Numbered from the stretch's first letter, positions 8,568 through 17,430 are shown. The stretch is DNA of 64,000 nucleotides from Methylotetracoccus oryzae (GCF_006175985.1 NZ_SRSH01000002.1:186001-250000); one strand, 5' to 3'. Numbers and translations are program-made. Notes: generated by a model from the letters alone, not told the origin.

Positions 8568-9137
8568 GGAAAGCCCTCCTGATTACGCCATTGAGCAGGC
8601 GGCCGTTTCGGCTGATCGTGGCGTGACGGTCCAACACGTCATCGTCAACGACTGGTGCGCGAACGGTACGTCCCTGTTTCGCAGAATCCACCGGTCCGAG
8701 CCCGTCTGCATTGACAAATGTCATTGATCGCTGGCCATCGGTGTTTGCGGCGGAGGCGGCCAGGTTCTGCCTGCTTACCGACGATCCAGCCGCATGGGCC
8801 CGAGTCCGTTGACCCACCGTCGCGAACACTCCGGGCCACTGCCGGGAGGTGTGTCGCTTGTCGGCGCGGAGACGACCCGAGGGAACGATGGTCGATCCGG
8901 GGGCATCTAGAGGAGATCTTCCCGTCGTTCCCGCTATTGCCGCCCACCGCACGGAATAATTCATTACACGCTTTCGGGACGCCGCCAATGCGTACGATTG
9001 CCGTCGGTAGTCGCACGTATGTCGTCAGGACTTGACGCCTGATATGGTGACTTTCTGATGCCGTGCCGCTGTCCCGGACGGGCGGCGCCCTTGAGGCGTG
9101 GCGGCGGGTCGGGTCTGCCGCTGACTAGCGGGTATTG
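8568..9137. other. Divergent intergenic region upstream of cfa
   Basis: About 570 bp between cfa (minus) and the DUF697-like gene (plus). Frames open on both strands lack domains, starts with ribosome sites, or plausible composition. Presumably promoters for both neighbours lie here; I could not pick convincing elements. Confidence 0.4.
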
Positions 9138-9680
9138 ATGAGGTTCGGCATGACGTCCGCGCGAGACGATCAAGGTAAGGCGAAAAAGATCGCGGCGAGA
9201 CTGGGCAAGAAGGGAAAGCTGGCCCTGGCGCGCCCCGAGCGCAGACGGTACGCCTGGCGTATCGTCTATCGCCACATGGCATGGGCTGGCGGCGTTGGCC
9301 TGGTCCCTTTCCCCTTCTTCGACCAAGTGGTCATCGGCGGTCTGGTCGGAAAAATGCTGGCCGAGTTGTTCGAGCTGTACGGTGTCGAAGTGACGGAGCA
9401 CAAGATGAAGACGATCATGGCCGCCGTGCTCGGCGGTGCCCATACCGAGTGGCTGTCGGTCTATATGATTGATTATGCGAGGCAATATCTGCCCGCCGTG
9501 TCGCCCACGACGATGCGGGTCACGCGACCCGTCATGGCCATGGCCGTTACCTACGCGTTAGGCTGGCTGTTCCTGGAACACCTCGATGCGGGTGCCTGGC
9601 GTTCGGAGAGCTCGACCGTCGGTGGACTACCGCCATCACTGTCACTACAGCCGCCTGTCGCAAGCCGGGATAAAGGATGA
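9138..9680 (+). CDS. DUF697/YcjF-like membrane-associated protein
   Basis: 180 residues from the ATG at 9138 (an in-frame TTG sits one codon earlier). A basic N-terminus (KKIAARLGKKGKLALARPERR) precedes a hydrophobic helical region: 'WAGGVGLVPFPFFDQVVIGG', then LVGKMLAELFELYGVEV, and 'MAMAVTYALGWLFLEHL'. The A-x-x-P-x-P-x-x-D-x-x-x-x-x-x-x-x-x-M-x-x-x-L-x-x-x-Y-G pattern is typical of DUF697 domains, often found next to or fused to GTPases; no GTPase gene is adjacent here. The biochemical role is unknown. Confidence 0.6.
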   Translation: MRFGMTSARDDQGKAKKIAARLGKKGKLALARPERRRYAWRIVYRHMAWAGGVGLVPFPFFDQVVIGGLVGKMLAELFELYGVEVTEHKMKTIMAAVLGGAHTEWLSVYMIDYARQYLPAVSPTTMRVTRPVMAMAVTYALGWLFLEHLDAGAWRSESSTVGGLPPSLSLQPPVASRDKG

Positions 9681-9795
9681 GACCACAGCCCGGCCAGGCC
9701 TGGATCCTGTTCCATGAATAGCAGGCGGGGCCCTTGCCGCCGGTTGTTGTTTCTGACCTGAAGCGGGCGTAATCCAGAGAGAGCGGGAGGTCCAG

Positions 9796-10254
9796 ATGGC
9801 GGGGAATCGAATCGAGCGCAGCGAAGTCATTGCGACGCTGAACCAAATCCTCGAGTCCGAACTCGCCGGCGTAGTGCGCTACATGCACTACTCCTTCATG
9901 GTTTTCGGCTACAGTCGCATCCCCGTGGTTGGCTGGTTACGCGGGCAGGCCGATGAATCGCTGCTGCATGCCCAGGAGATCGGAGAACTGATCACCGCGC
10001 TTGGCGGACACCCATCGCTGGGCATCGGGGAATTGCTGGAGACACATCACCATGATCTCGGCGATATCCTCCGCGAATCGCTGGAACACGAACGGGCCGC
10101 GATAGGCCTGTATGAGCAATTGCTGGAACTCGTTCAGGGTCGGAACGTGATGCTGGAGGAGTTCGCTCGCCAGAAGATCGCCGCCGAATGCCAACATCTG
10201 AGCGAGGTGGACAAGATGCTGCGGCAGGCCAACGGGCTTCCGGTCGGCGCTTGA
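9796..10254 (+). CDS. Ferritin-like diiron protein (bacterioferritin family)
   Basis: 152 residues forming a four-helix ferritin-like bundle. Candidate metal ligands are a Glu in helix A (LNQILESELAGVV), Glu/His in helix B (ADESLLHAQEIG), Glu in helix C (RESLEHERAAIGLYEQ) and E-x-x-H in helix D (IAAECQHLSEVDKML). Bacterioferritins oxidise and store iron in a 24-mer shell. The helix B spacing is E-x-x-x-H rather than the classic E-x-x-H, and the usual haem-ligand methionine is not evident, so true bacterioferritin activity is not assured. GGGAGGT precedes the ATG. The stop overlaps a possible ATG of the next cytochrome gene (TGATG). Confidence 0.8.
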   Translation: MAGNRIERSEVIATLNQILESELAGVVRYMHYSFMVFGYSRIPVVGWLRGQADESLLHAQEIGELITALGGHPSLGIGELLETHHHDLGDILRESLEHERAAIGLYEQLLELVQGRNVMLEEFARQKIAAECQHLSEVDKMLRQANGLPVGA

Positions 10255-10826
10255 TGGACGTCGCAGCAGCCGGTCATGAGCGACCCCGATCAGGTGGCCC
10301 GTTCTCAGAACTCAGACAGAGTGCTTCGCGCTCCTCCGGTAACGGGTCTAAGCGCACCAGCGATGCGCCGCGCCGACGCGGGAATGAGGGCTGTCGGCCG
10401 GGTTTTGGGTTTCGGGTTCACGCTGGTCAACTGGCGATTGGTTGCGGTCGCCGGGCGGGGTATGCGCCAGCCGTTGTGTTGGCAGTCTTCGCAGCTTGCG
10501 CGGCCACCGCTTCCAACCTTAAAACCGTGAATGCCAGTCCTAGTGCGGGCGATCCCGTTCAGGGTCGCGCACTGGTGCGGTCTTTCGGTTGCGGCGCCTG
10601 CCACGTGATCCCGGGAATTTCCGAAGCGGACGGTATCGTCGGGCCGCCGCTCGACCGCATCGCCGAGCGCGCCTATCTGGCCGGGGTTCTCGCCAACACA
10701 CACGAGAACATGGTGCGCTGGCTGCGCGATCCCCCTGCCGTCGATCCAGCAACCGCGATGCCCAAGGTCGAAATGAGCGAAAACCAGGCGCTCCATATCG
10801 CGGCCTTTCTGTATACGCTCCGATGA
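10254..10826 (+). CDS. Monohaem c-type cytochrome, start uncertain
   Basis: The C-terminal ~100 residues are a class I cytochrome c: haem motif CGACH in 'SFGCGACHVIPGI', then GPPLDRIAERAYLAGVL, NTHENMVRWLRDP and an AMPKVEMSE segment supplying the Met ligand. The start is problematic. The ATG at 10254 gives a long Arg/Ser-rich leader before a good export signal (RRAGYAPAVVLAVFAACAA). No ATG, GTG or TTG lies at the ideal signal-peptide position. The product is exported and probably lipid-anchored at VFAAC. It is a paralogue of the cytochrome at 15696-16169 and likely serves the adjacent oxidase. Confidence 0.75.
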   Translation: MDVAAAGHERPRSGGPFSELRQSASRSSGNGSKRTSDAPRRRGNEGCRPGFGFRVHAGQLAIGCGRRAGYAPAVVLAVFAACAATASNLKTVNASPSAGDPVQGRALVRSFGCGACHVIPGISEADGIVGPPLDRIAERAYLAGVLANTHENMVRWLRDPPAVDPATAMPKVEMSENQALHIAAFLYTLR

Positions 10827-10890
10827 TGCGGGCGATCCGCCCGCCGAGCCGCGCTGCATCAATAGCTGCGCGAGGCTGGGCCACTGCGCG

Positions 10891-11262
10891 TCATGCGGCG
10901 CAATTCGGCAGCAACAGCAATGGAAGCGTCTCCCAGGCGATGGCGACCAGCGCCAGCGCGCATAGGGCGGCAGTGATCCAGTCCACGAAGCGTGCGCTGA
11001 CGTCCTGCGTGCGCTGATGCCGCGCGGAGCGAACGGCCCGGGCGATCATCCACCCCGCGATGGTGCCGGCTGCAACCGTTGCCGCGCCGATGACTCCGGG
11101 GAGCAGGCTGACGCCGAGCCAGCGTTGAGCGTCCCATCCTCGGGCGCAGACGACCGCCGTGGTGGCATAAATGAACAGGAAGTGACAGCCCCAAATCAGT
11201 ACCCCCGACAGGCTCCGGACTGCCGTGCGCATGAAGGCGGCCGCCTGCGAAACGTGGCTCAT
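10891..11262 (-). CDS. Small three-helix membrane protein of the oxidase operon
   Basis: 123 residues from the ATG at 11262, overlapping the stop of the fused oxidase gene by ATGA, which implies translational coupling. Three hydrophobic helices are visible: about residues 18-40 (VLIWGCHFLFIYATTAVVCA), 48-75 (WLGVSLLPGVIGAATVAAGT) and 93-118 (ITAALCALALVAIAWETLPL). I do not recognise the family. Position suggests an accessory subunit or assembly protein of the caa3-like oxidase, analogous to a subunit IV, but this is inference from context only. Confidence 0.65.
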   Translation of the reverse strand: MSHVSQAAAFMRTAVRSLSGVLIWGCHFLFIYATTAVVCARGWDAQRWLGVSLLPGVIGAATVAAGTIAGWMIARAVRSARHQRTQDVSARFVDWITAALCALALVAIAWETLPLLLLPNCAA

Positions 11263-13820
11263 AGGAATCGCGGGGCACCGTGGAGGATGGCCAGGGTCAG
11301 CAGTCCCTGAAGCATCGTGTACAGCCAGAACAGCCGGGTGTTGTCGAAAGTCGCCCGCCGCTCGTGGTTCAGCAGGCCCGCGACGGAGCGCGCAATCGTG
11401 TAGCACGCCATGACGAGGACCACCGCGACAAAAAACCCCTGATTGGCCAGCAAGACGTAGACGATGGCTGCATAAGCGCTGTCGGTGGGTCTTAATCCGG
11501 ACTCCCAGTGACTGGAGAGGTCGCTCACAAAAGCCCCTACCAGCAACGCCACCGCAAGCGACAGGGCCAAGCAAAGGCGAGGTGGAGGCTGTCGCCGCGA
11601 GGCCAGGGCGTGCTGCGCATAGTGGAGCAGTGCGGCACTGCCCAGCAAACACAGCAGGGAACGAAGGACCTCGGCGTCACTGGCAGGAGTGGACGCCTCA
11701 GCGGGCCACATCCCCGGTGAAACCGTCCAGAGGTAGAAGTAGGAGAAGACATAGCAGGCAAACATCGTCGCGGAGACCAGACCCAGCACGATCATCGCCC
11801 ACCAGGAATGGGACATGGGACCGGTCATGTAGACCGGTAGCATGATGCCGCAACCGATTGGCACGGGTGGCTGCGAAGGCCCGGGGTCGGTCGTCCACAG
11901 CCAGCGAATCACCATGATCAGTGCCACGCCGCCGGCGAACAGTGCAGGAATCAGCCATTTGATCGTCAACAGCAGGAAGAAGGCCGCTGTGGCAATCGCT
12001 GCGATCAGGGCGGCCCAACTCGGCCCCGGCATCTGCAGCACATAGAGTGGCCGGGCGTGAATCGGGCTGGTGATGAGGGTTTCGCGGTAGCCAGTGGGAG
12101 CGCCGGGGAGGAAGTAGGCGCCTGCCGCGACGTCCTCGGCCAGATTCGGCTGATCCCACAAGGGTTCGAGACTGGTTACGAAGGGAATGCTGCGGGACGC
12201 ATAGTTGCCGTTCGGCAGCCATTCCAGCGTACCGGCGTCCCAAATGTTGCCGATGCTGCGCGTGGTTGCCGGCCGGAGGTTCCGGATTAGGTCGACCAGA
12301 AACAGCCCCACGCCGGCGGCGATCAGGAAGGCTCCGACCGTCGACAGCAGGTTGGGAAGGTCCCAGCCCATGCCGGCGGGATAGGTATAGATGCGTCGTG
12401 GCATGCCCAGCAAGCCGGTGATATGCATCGGGAAGAAGCTCACGTTGAAGCCGACGAAAATCAGGCCGAAGACCCATCGCCCCAGACGCTCGGACAAGGC
12501 CCTGCGGCTGAGACTGGGGATCCAGTAGTAAAAGGCGGCGAACAGCGGGAAAACCATGCCTCCGAACACGACATAGTGCAGGTGGGCGACCACGAAGTAG
12601 GTGTCGTGGGCCTGCCAGTCGAACGGTACGGCGGCCAGCATGACGCCGGTGAGCCCGCCCAGCACGAAGACGAACAGGAACCCCAGGATGAACAAGGTGG
12701 GCACCTTGAACTGCAGGCGTCCCGCGGCGATGGTCGCGATCCAGGCAAAGATCTGAATCCCGGTTGGGACGGACACCGCCATGCTGGCAGCGTTGAAGTA
12801 ACTTAGCGACAACTGGGGCATGCCGGTGGCATACATGTGATGCACCCAGAGGCCAAAACTCAGGAAACCGGTCCCGATCAACGCGGCCACCACCAGCCGA
12901 TAGCCAACCAGAGGGGTCCGCGCCATGGCCGGCAGGATCATCGAAACCATGCCTGCCGCCGGCAGGAAAATGATGTAGACGTCCGGATGGCCGAAGAACC
13001 AGAACAGGTGCTGCCACAGCACCGGGTCACCGCCCTTGTCGGCGACGAAGAATGGCCAGTGAAAGCTCCGCTCCAACTCCAGCAGCGCAGTCCCGGCAAT
13101 CATCGCCGGAAAAGCGAAGATGACCATCAGCGCGAACACCAGCATCGCCCAGCAGTACACCGGCATCTTGTCCAGGGACATACCGGGTGCGCGGGTCAGC
13201 AGCACGCCCACGACGATTTCGACCGCGCCCGCGATGGCGGAGATTTCGATGAAGCCGATGCCGAGCAGCCAGAAATCGGCGTTGTCGCCTGGATCGTATT
13301 CGAAACTCGTCAACGGCGGGTACATGAACCACCCGCCACGCGGCGCGAGCTCGAAAAACAGGCTGCAGAAGAACACCAGGCCGCCGACGAGATAGGCCCA
13401 GAATGCGAACGCCGACAGTCGCGGAAACGGCAGGTCACGTGCTGCCTGGATATTCGGCAGCAGCAGCACGCTGATGCCTTCGACCGCGGGGATCGCAAAC
13501 AGGAACATCATGATCGTCCCGTGCATCGTGAAGACCTGGTTGTAGGTCTCTGGTCCGAGCAGGGTATTGTCCGGAACAGCCAGTTGGGTCCGCATCAGCA
13601 GCGCCAGAATGCCGGCGAGCAGAAAGAACAGGAATGCGGCACCGACGTAAACCAGGCCGACGAAGATGTTGTTGACCTCGGTCAGGAAACGGATCCCCGA
13701 CGGGAATTGCCAGGCCCGCTCGAGGGTAACGAGTTCGTCGTCGGGCCGCGGCAGCGTATTGGGCAATTCCATCAGCATACCCTGCCAGAGACCGCTTGCG
13801 GCCGACGAGCCGCGTTGCAC
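11259..13820 (-). CDS. Cytochrome c oxidase, fused subunits I and III (caa3-like)
   Basis: 853 residues in two parts. Residues about 20-560 are subunit I of a haem-copper oxidase: a low-spin haem His in 'TMHGTIMMFLFAIP', the Cu-B His-Tyr pair in 'FWFFGHPDVYI', the Cu-B histidines in 'LWVHHMYATGMP' and the haem a3/a His pair in 'VVAHLHYVVFGGM'. After about residue 590 come further helices resembling subunit III (MSHSWWAMIVLGLVSATMFA). I+III fusions are known from Thermus-type caa3 enzymes. The start is uncertain: MLMELPN at 13778 is an alternative. It follows the subunit II gene and is coupled to the small gene downstream. Confidence 0.92.
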   Translation of the reverse strand: MQRGSSAASGLWQGMLMELPNTLPRPDDELVTLERAWQFPSGIRFLTEVNNIFVGLVYVGAAFLFFLLAGILALLMRTQLAVPDNTLLGPETYNQVFTMHGTIMMFLFAIPAVEGISVLLLPNIQAARDLPFPRLSAFAFWAYLVGGLVFFCSLFFELAPRGGWFMYPPLTSFEYDPGDNADFWLLGIGFIEISAIAGAVEIVVGVLLTRAPGMSLDKMPVYCWAMLVFALMVIFAFPAMIAGTALLELERSFHWPFFVADKGGDPVLWQHLFWFFGHPDVYIIFLPAAGMVSMILPAMARTPLVGYRLVVAALIGTGFLSFGLWVHHMYATGMPQLSLSYFNAASMAVSVPTGIQIFAWIATIAAGRLQFKVPTLFILGFLFVFVLGGLTGVMLAAVPFDWQAHDTYFVVAHLHYVVFGGMVFPLFAAFYYWIPSLSRRALSERLGRWVFGLIFVGFNVSFFPMHITGLLGMPRRIYTYPAGMGWDLPNLLSTVGAFLIAAGVGLFLVDLIRNLRPATTRSIGNIWDAGTLEWLPNGNYASRSIPFVTSLEPLWDQPNLAEDVAAGAYFLPGAPTGYRETLITSPIHARPLYVLQMPGPSWAALIAAIATAAFFLLLTIKWLIPALFAGGVALIMVIRWLWTTDPGPSQPPVPIGCGIMLPVYMTGPMSHSWWAMIVLGLVSATMFACYVFSYFYLWTVSPGMWPAEASTPASDAEVLRSLLCLLGSAALLHYAQHALASRRQPPPRLCLALSLAVALLVGAFVSDLSSHWESGLRPTDSAYAAIVYVLLANQGFFVAVVLVMACYTIARSVAGLLNHERRATFDNTRLFWLYTMLQGLLTLAILHGAPRFL

Positions 13821-13893
13821 CCACAGCCGTGGGCCGGCGCCACGCCACGCCCTGTCTCGCTGTGCCCCAGGAAGGCCAGGTCGTGACTGTCGC

Positions 13894-14913
13894 TCATTCT
13901 AGGCTCGCGAGATAGCCCGCCAACGCCCGGAGATCCTCACCGGAATAGCGGTCAAACGACGGCATGTGACTGCCCGTTTTGAGATGTTGACTCGATGCGA
14001 TCCATCCGGCGAGTGTGCCGGCATTGTTGGGTAACGTGCCTGCAGCGATCCAGTGCCGGCTGCCGACATGCGTCAGGTCGGGGCCGTGCTCGCCCCGGGC
14101 CGAGGTGCCGCGAATCGTATGGCAATCAGCGCAACATTCCTGTTGTCCGCAGTCAGCGGACAGGAACAGGTGCTCGCCGCGTTGCAGGAAGGGCTCCTTC
14201 GGTAGCGCGGCAAGCCGCCGCTGCGCGGCTAGCCAGTTGGCGAAGTCGGCGGGCGGTTGAGCCGTTAAGTGAAACGCCATCCTGGCGTGCTGCGCGCCAC
14301 AGTATTCGGCGCACTGCCCACGCCATGTGCCGGGCTGATCGACGCGGAGCCGGAGCATGTTGGTGCGGCCGGGGATCATGTCGAGTTTGCCCGCGAGGTT
14401 CGGAATCCAGAAACTATGGATGACATCCTGGGCCGTCAGCTGGAGGTGCACCACTTGACCGGTGGGAACGTGCACCTCGTTCGCGGTGGCGGCATCGATC
14501 GTGCCATCAGGCTTGAGGTAATGCACTTCCCACCAGAACTGATGCCCGATGACGTGCACCTGTACGGCCCCCGTGTCGTCAACCTCGACGATCCGGCTCG
14601 CCGTGACGAGCGAATAGGTCAGGAGGCCCGATAGCACCAGGAGCGGGAGTGCGATTCCGCCACCGACGATGAATCGCAAGCGTGCCACCCGTTCCCGGTA
14701 CCGGCCCGCGACGGCATAGGCCGCCAGCACCATTACGCCAACGAAGATCACGACGGCGCCGACGCTCATGACCCAGCCGAGGTCGGCGATTAACTGGGCG
14801 ACCGGCGTCTGTGGGTGCAGTACCGACTGAATCCGATCGGTCGGCGCGTCGAGCCAGGACTGGGGTGAGTGCCGGGTCATGGGCCTATGGGTAGTTTGCC
14901 GGGCCGGGGGCAT
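13894..14913 (-). CDS. Cytochrome c oxidase subunit II with fused cytochrome c domain
   Basis: 339 residues. Two N-terminal helices (IADLGWVMSVGAVVIFVGVM and a second from about residue 80) are followed by the Cu-A cupredoxin domain, whose ligands are seen as H in 'AQDVIHSFWIPNLAG' and C-x-x-x-C-x-x-x-H-x-x-M in 'CAEYCGAQHARM'. A C-terminal class I cytochrome c has haem motif CADCH and a distal Met in 'GSHMPSFDRYSGEDL'. This makes it a caa3-type subunit that takes electrons directly from a covalent haem c. MTRHSP at 14880 is an alternative start. It is the first gene of the minus-strand oxidase operon. Confidence 0.93.
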   Translation of the reverse strand: MPPARQTTHRPMTRHSPQSWLDAPTDRIQSVLHPQTPVAQLIADLGWVMSVGAVVIFVGVMVLAAYAVAGRYRERVARLRFIVGGGIALPLLVLSGLLTYSLVTASRIVEVDDTGAVQVHVIGHQFWWEVHYLKPDGTIDAATANEVHVPTGQVVHLQLTAQDVIHSFWIPNLAGKLDMIPGRTNMLRLRVDQPGTWRGQCAEYCGAQHARMAFHLTAQPPADFANWLAAQRRLAALPKEPFLQRGEHLFLSADCGQQECCADCHTIRGTSARGEHGPDLTHVGSRHWIAAGTLPNNAGTLAGWIASSQHLKTGSHMPSFDRYSGEDLRALAGYLASLE

Positions 14914-15075
14914 CCCACCTTATGGGCGGACGGGCCGCGCCGCAATCCGTAATCGCACGCATTGACGGGGGCCGCGTGCGCGGAGTGCAATCCCTTCATC
15001 TGCGGTTAGCGTGCGCAACGGTGCAACGCTGCGCGTCCGAGAGAGTGACTAGACGTTCGTCCGGCGATTTCCCCG

Positions 15076-15648
15076 ATGCAGCCATTCAAGCCGTTTTTCG
15101 TTCACGGACTCATCGCGCTGGCGTTCCTGGGTGGCGTAGGGGCGATCGGAGCGGGGCTCGTCGTTTACTTCGGTCTATACAACGTCGCCGCAGTTGATCA
15201 GCACACGTCCCCGGTTTACGCCGTTCTGGACTATGCATTGGCGCAGGCGATTCGCCAGCGGGCCAAGGGAATCGAGCCTCCCGCGGACCTGTCCGACCCG
15301 TCGCGGACCGACACCGGTTTTATGCTGTTTCGTAAGCACTGTGTCGGGTGCCACGGTGCGCCTGGCGTACCGCCGGGTGATGCCGGCAAGGGCATGTTGC
15401 CGCATCCAACCAACCTTGTTGAAAGCGCCAGGGGCCTGCGGCCGGAGGAGATCTTTTGGGTGGTCAAGAACGGCATCAAGATGACCGGCATGCCGGCCTG
15501 GCAATTCCGTTTTTCGGATCCGGAGATCTGGGCGATCGTCGCCTTCCTGCGCGAACTGCCATCACTGTCAGCGGATGAGTACCGTGCCCTGGAGTGGGAG
15601 GCGAGGGGCGTTGTGCCCCTCACGGCGCCTTGCGGAAGCTTGCGGTGA
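15076..15648 (+). CDS. Membrane-anchored monohaem cytochrome c
   Basis: 190 residues. A single N-terminal helix (FVHGLIALAFLGGVGAIGAG) anchors a periplasmic cytochrome c with haem motif CVGCH in 'LFRKHCVGCHGAPGVPPGD' and a distal Met in 'KMTGMPAWQFRFSDPEIWAI'. It is divergent from the oxidase subunit II gene and upstream of a second cytochrome, so it is a likely electron donor to the adjacent oxidase. The ATG is plausible because the hydrophobic anchor begins within ten residues of it. Confidence 0.88.
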   Translation: MQPFKPFFVHGLIALAFLGGVGAIGAGLVVYFGLYNVAAVDQHTSPVYAVLDYALAQAIRQRAKGIEPPADLSDPSRTDTGFMLFRKHCVGCHGAPGVPPGDAGKGMLPHPTNLVESARGLRPEEIFWVVKNGIKMTGMPAWQFRFSDPEIWAIVAFLRELPSLSADEYRALEWEARGVVPLTAPCGSLR

Positions 15649-15695
15649 GCCATTGGCGTCCGCTGCCGGTCCGGTGCTTGTCGAGCCGGTGGGGA

Positions 15696-16169
15696 ATGGC
15701 CCAAGCGCCCCGGTTGCCCAAGCGGCACGTCGGCACTTCCGCGCCTCGCGGGGAGCGCGTACCGGGTTTCCAGGGACATAGCGAAAACCTGGGAGACAGG
15801 GGTTTCCGTCTGGGACGGCTCGCCCTGGCACTTGTTGCCCTGGGAAGTTGCGGCCGCGGCGGCGAGTCGACCGCGTTGCGCGAACTCGGCGGGGATGCGG
15901 TCCGCGGTGTCGTTGCGCTGCAGCAGTATAGCTGTGCCAGCTGTCACCATATCCCCGGTATCGTCGGCGCGACGACCCGGGTCGGGCCCTCTCTCGGCGG
16001 AATCTCGAGGCGGAAATACATTGCCGGTGTGCTGCCCAACACGCCCGACAACATGTTGAGATGGCTGCAAGACCCTGTGGCAATCGCGCCGCGATCCGCG
16101 ATGCCGAATCTCGGGGTCAGCGAGCGGGATGCGCGCGACATCGCCGCCTATCTGTATCGCCTGGATTGA
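15696..16169 (+). CDS. Monohaem c-type cytochrome, probable lipoprotein, start uncertain
   Basis: The mature domain carries haem motif CASCH in 'YSCASCHHIPGI', then RVGPSLGGISRRKYIAGVLP, NTPDNMLRWLQDP and SAMPNLGVSERDARDIAAYL. A lipobox (VALGSC) follows a hydrophobic stretch (RLGRLALALVALGSC), so the protein should be lipid-anchored in the periplasm. No ATG, GTG or TTG gives a clean signal peptide. The ATG at 15696 adds about 30 leader residues; a CTG near 15796 would fit better. It is clearly a paralogue of the cytochrome at 10254-10826, the two bracketing the oxidase operon. Confidence 0.75.
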   Translation: MAQAPRLPKRHVGTSAPRGERVPGFQGHSENLGDRGFRLGRLALALVALGSCGRGGESTALRELGGDAVRGVVALQQYSCASCHHIPGIVGATTRVGPSLGGISRRKYIAGVLPNTPDNMLRWLQDPVAIAPRSAMPNLGVSERDARDIAAYLYRLD

Positions 16170-16223
16170 GCCGCCAGGGTGGTCGATACCTGCACCCTGG
16201 CGGCACAAACCTGATTCCCGAAG

Positions 16224-17411
16224 CTACAGCCTGCCCTTGAGGTCTGCCGCGCTGAAGGGGCCGGGTTCCGCGATCAGTGACCGTGCTGCCGGCACGCGTT
16301 CCCAGACGTTCCACAGCAGCACGCCACGTACCCGGCCATCGCGCAGGTAATAGATGATGCCCTTTCGATACGGCTGAATCCAGTCCTCAACCGTTTCGGC
16401 CGTGGCGTCGAGGCGACCGACGGCCTCGTAACCCAGATCGAACAGATCCGAGTAGAAGAAGGGCAGATGGTCGTAGCGTTCTGCTGCACCGGCCATGTTG
16501 GCGCCGGCAATCCGGCCCATGGTCAGCGCATTGTCCTCATGCTCGACCCGAAGTCGTTCGCCAAGGAGCGGATTGTAGAAGTTGGCGACGTCGCCGGCCG
16601 CATAGATGTCGGGAGCGCTGGTCCGTAGACACTCGTCGACCACGATCCCGTTGTCGGTTCGCAGACCGGCCTTCTCGGCCAGCGCGACGCCCGGCACGAT
16701 ACCGAGTCCTGCTATGACCGCATCCGCCTCGATTTGCGGCTCCGGAGCGGCCCCGCTTTGCTGGAATCGCAAGGAGGCCTGTTCACCCACGCGGGAATAA
16801 TGGCTTAGGGTACAGCCCGAGAGAATGGATACACCGCGCTGCGCAAAGTAATCCGTGACGAAGCGACTGAGGCCTGCCGGGAACAGACGACTGCAGATAC
16901 CGTCTTCCGGAAAGGCCATCACGACGTGCTTGCCAATCTGGTTCAGCGCTGCGGCGATCTCAGACCCGATGAAGCCGCCCCCGATGACGGCGAAACGGTC
17001 GTGTCTCTCGGCGAGCTGGGACAGCTGCAGATAATCCGCATAGGTGCGAAAGTAAATGATCCCGTCGTCGGTGTCCGGGAGGCGCCGCGGTTCACCCCCC
17101 GTGGCCAGCAAGAGTTTGTCGAAGCCATAGACGTCCTCTCTGTGGTCGGTCACCGTATGCGCCGTCGGGTCGAGCACGGTGGCGACTTGTCCCAGGTGCA
17201 AGGTAATTCCCAGGTTCTCGGTACGGAGCCAGATTGACTCGGGGGACTTCCCGAGCCAGAGCCCTTTCGAGAGCGGGGGGCGTCGGTAGGGCGCATGGGC
17301 TTCGTGGCTGATGATACCCACGGTCCCGTCAGGGTCGTGTTGTCGAATGCCGCGTACTGCAGCGTCCGCGGTCATGCCTCCGCCGATGATCAAATATCGG
17401 TAGTGATACAT
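16224..17411 (-). CDS. NAD(P)/FAD-dependent oxidoreductase (ferredoxin reductase-like)
   Basis: 395 residues with the two-dinucleotide-fold architecture: FAD motif 'YLIIGGGMTADAAVRGIR' at the N-terminus, 'LLLATGGEPRRLP' near residue 105, an NAD(P) motif 'FAVIGGGFIGSEIAAAL' near residue 145, and the second FAD motif 'DIYAAGDVANFYN' near 280. This matches the rubredoxin/ferredoxin reductase and AIF-like family. The electron acceptor is not evident. It ends convergently 54 bp from the cytochrome c gene, and the DUF5335 gene lies just upstream on the same strand (19 bp), so those two are probably co-transcribed. Confidence 0.88.
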   Translation of the reverse strand: MYHYRYLIIGGGMTADAAVRGIRQHDPDGTVGIISHEAHAPYRRPPLSKGLWLGKSPESIWLRTENLGITLHLGQVATVLDPTAHTVTDHREDVYGFDKLLLATGGEPRRLPDTDDGIIYFRTYADYLQLSQLAERHDRFAVIGGGFIGSEIAAALNQIGKHVVMAFPEDGICSRLFPAGLSRFVTDYFAQRGVSILSGCTLSHYSRVGEQASLRFQQSGAAPEPQIEADAVIAGLGIVPGVALAEKAGLRTDNGIVVDECLRTSAPDIYAAGDVANFYNPLLGERLRVEHEDNALTMGRIAGANMAGAAERYDHLPFFYSDLFDLGYEAVGRLDATAETVEDWIQPYRKGIIYYLRDGRVRGVLLWNVWERVPAARSLIAEPGPFSAADLKGRL

Positions 17412-17430
17412 GGCAATGCTCCCCGGCCGA

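Noticed and set aside
8554..8988. Minus-strand ORF upstream of cfa
   Set aside because: Overlaps the cfa ribosome site and start, with no domain.
12837..13886. 349-codon plus-strand ORF within the fused oxidase gene
   Set aside because: Antisense of coding DNA; Gln/Asp/His-rich composition typical of such shadows.
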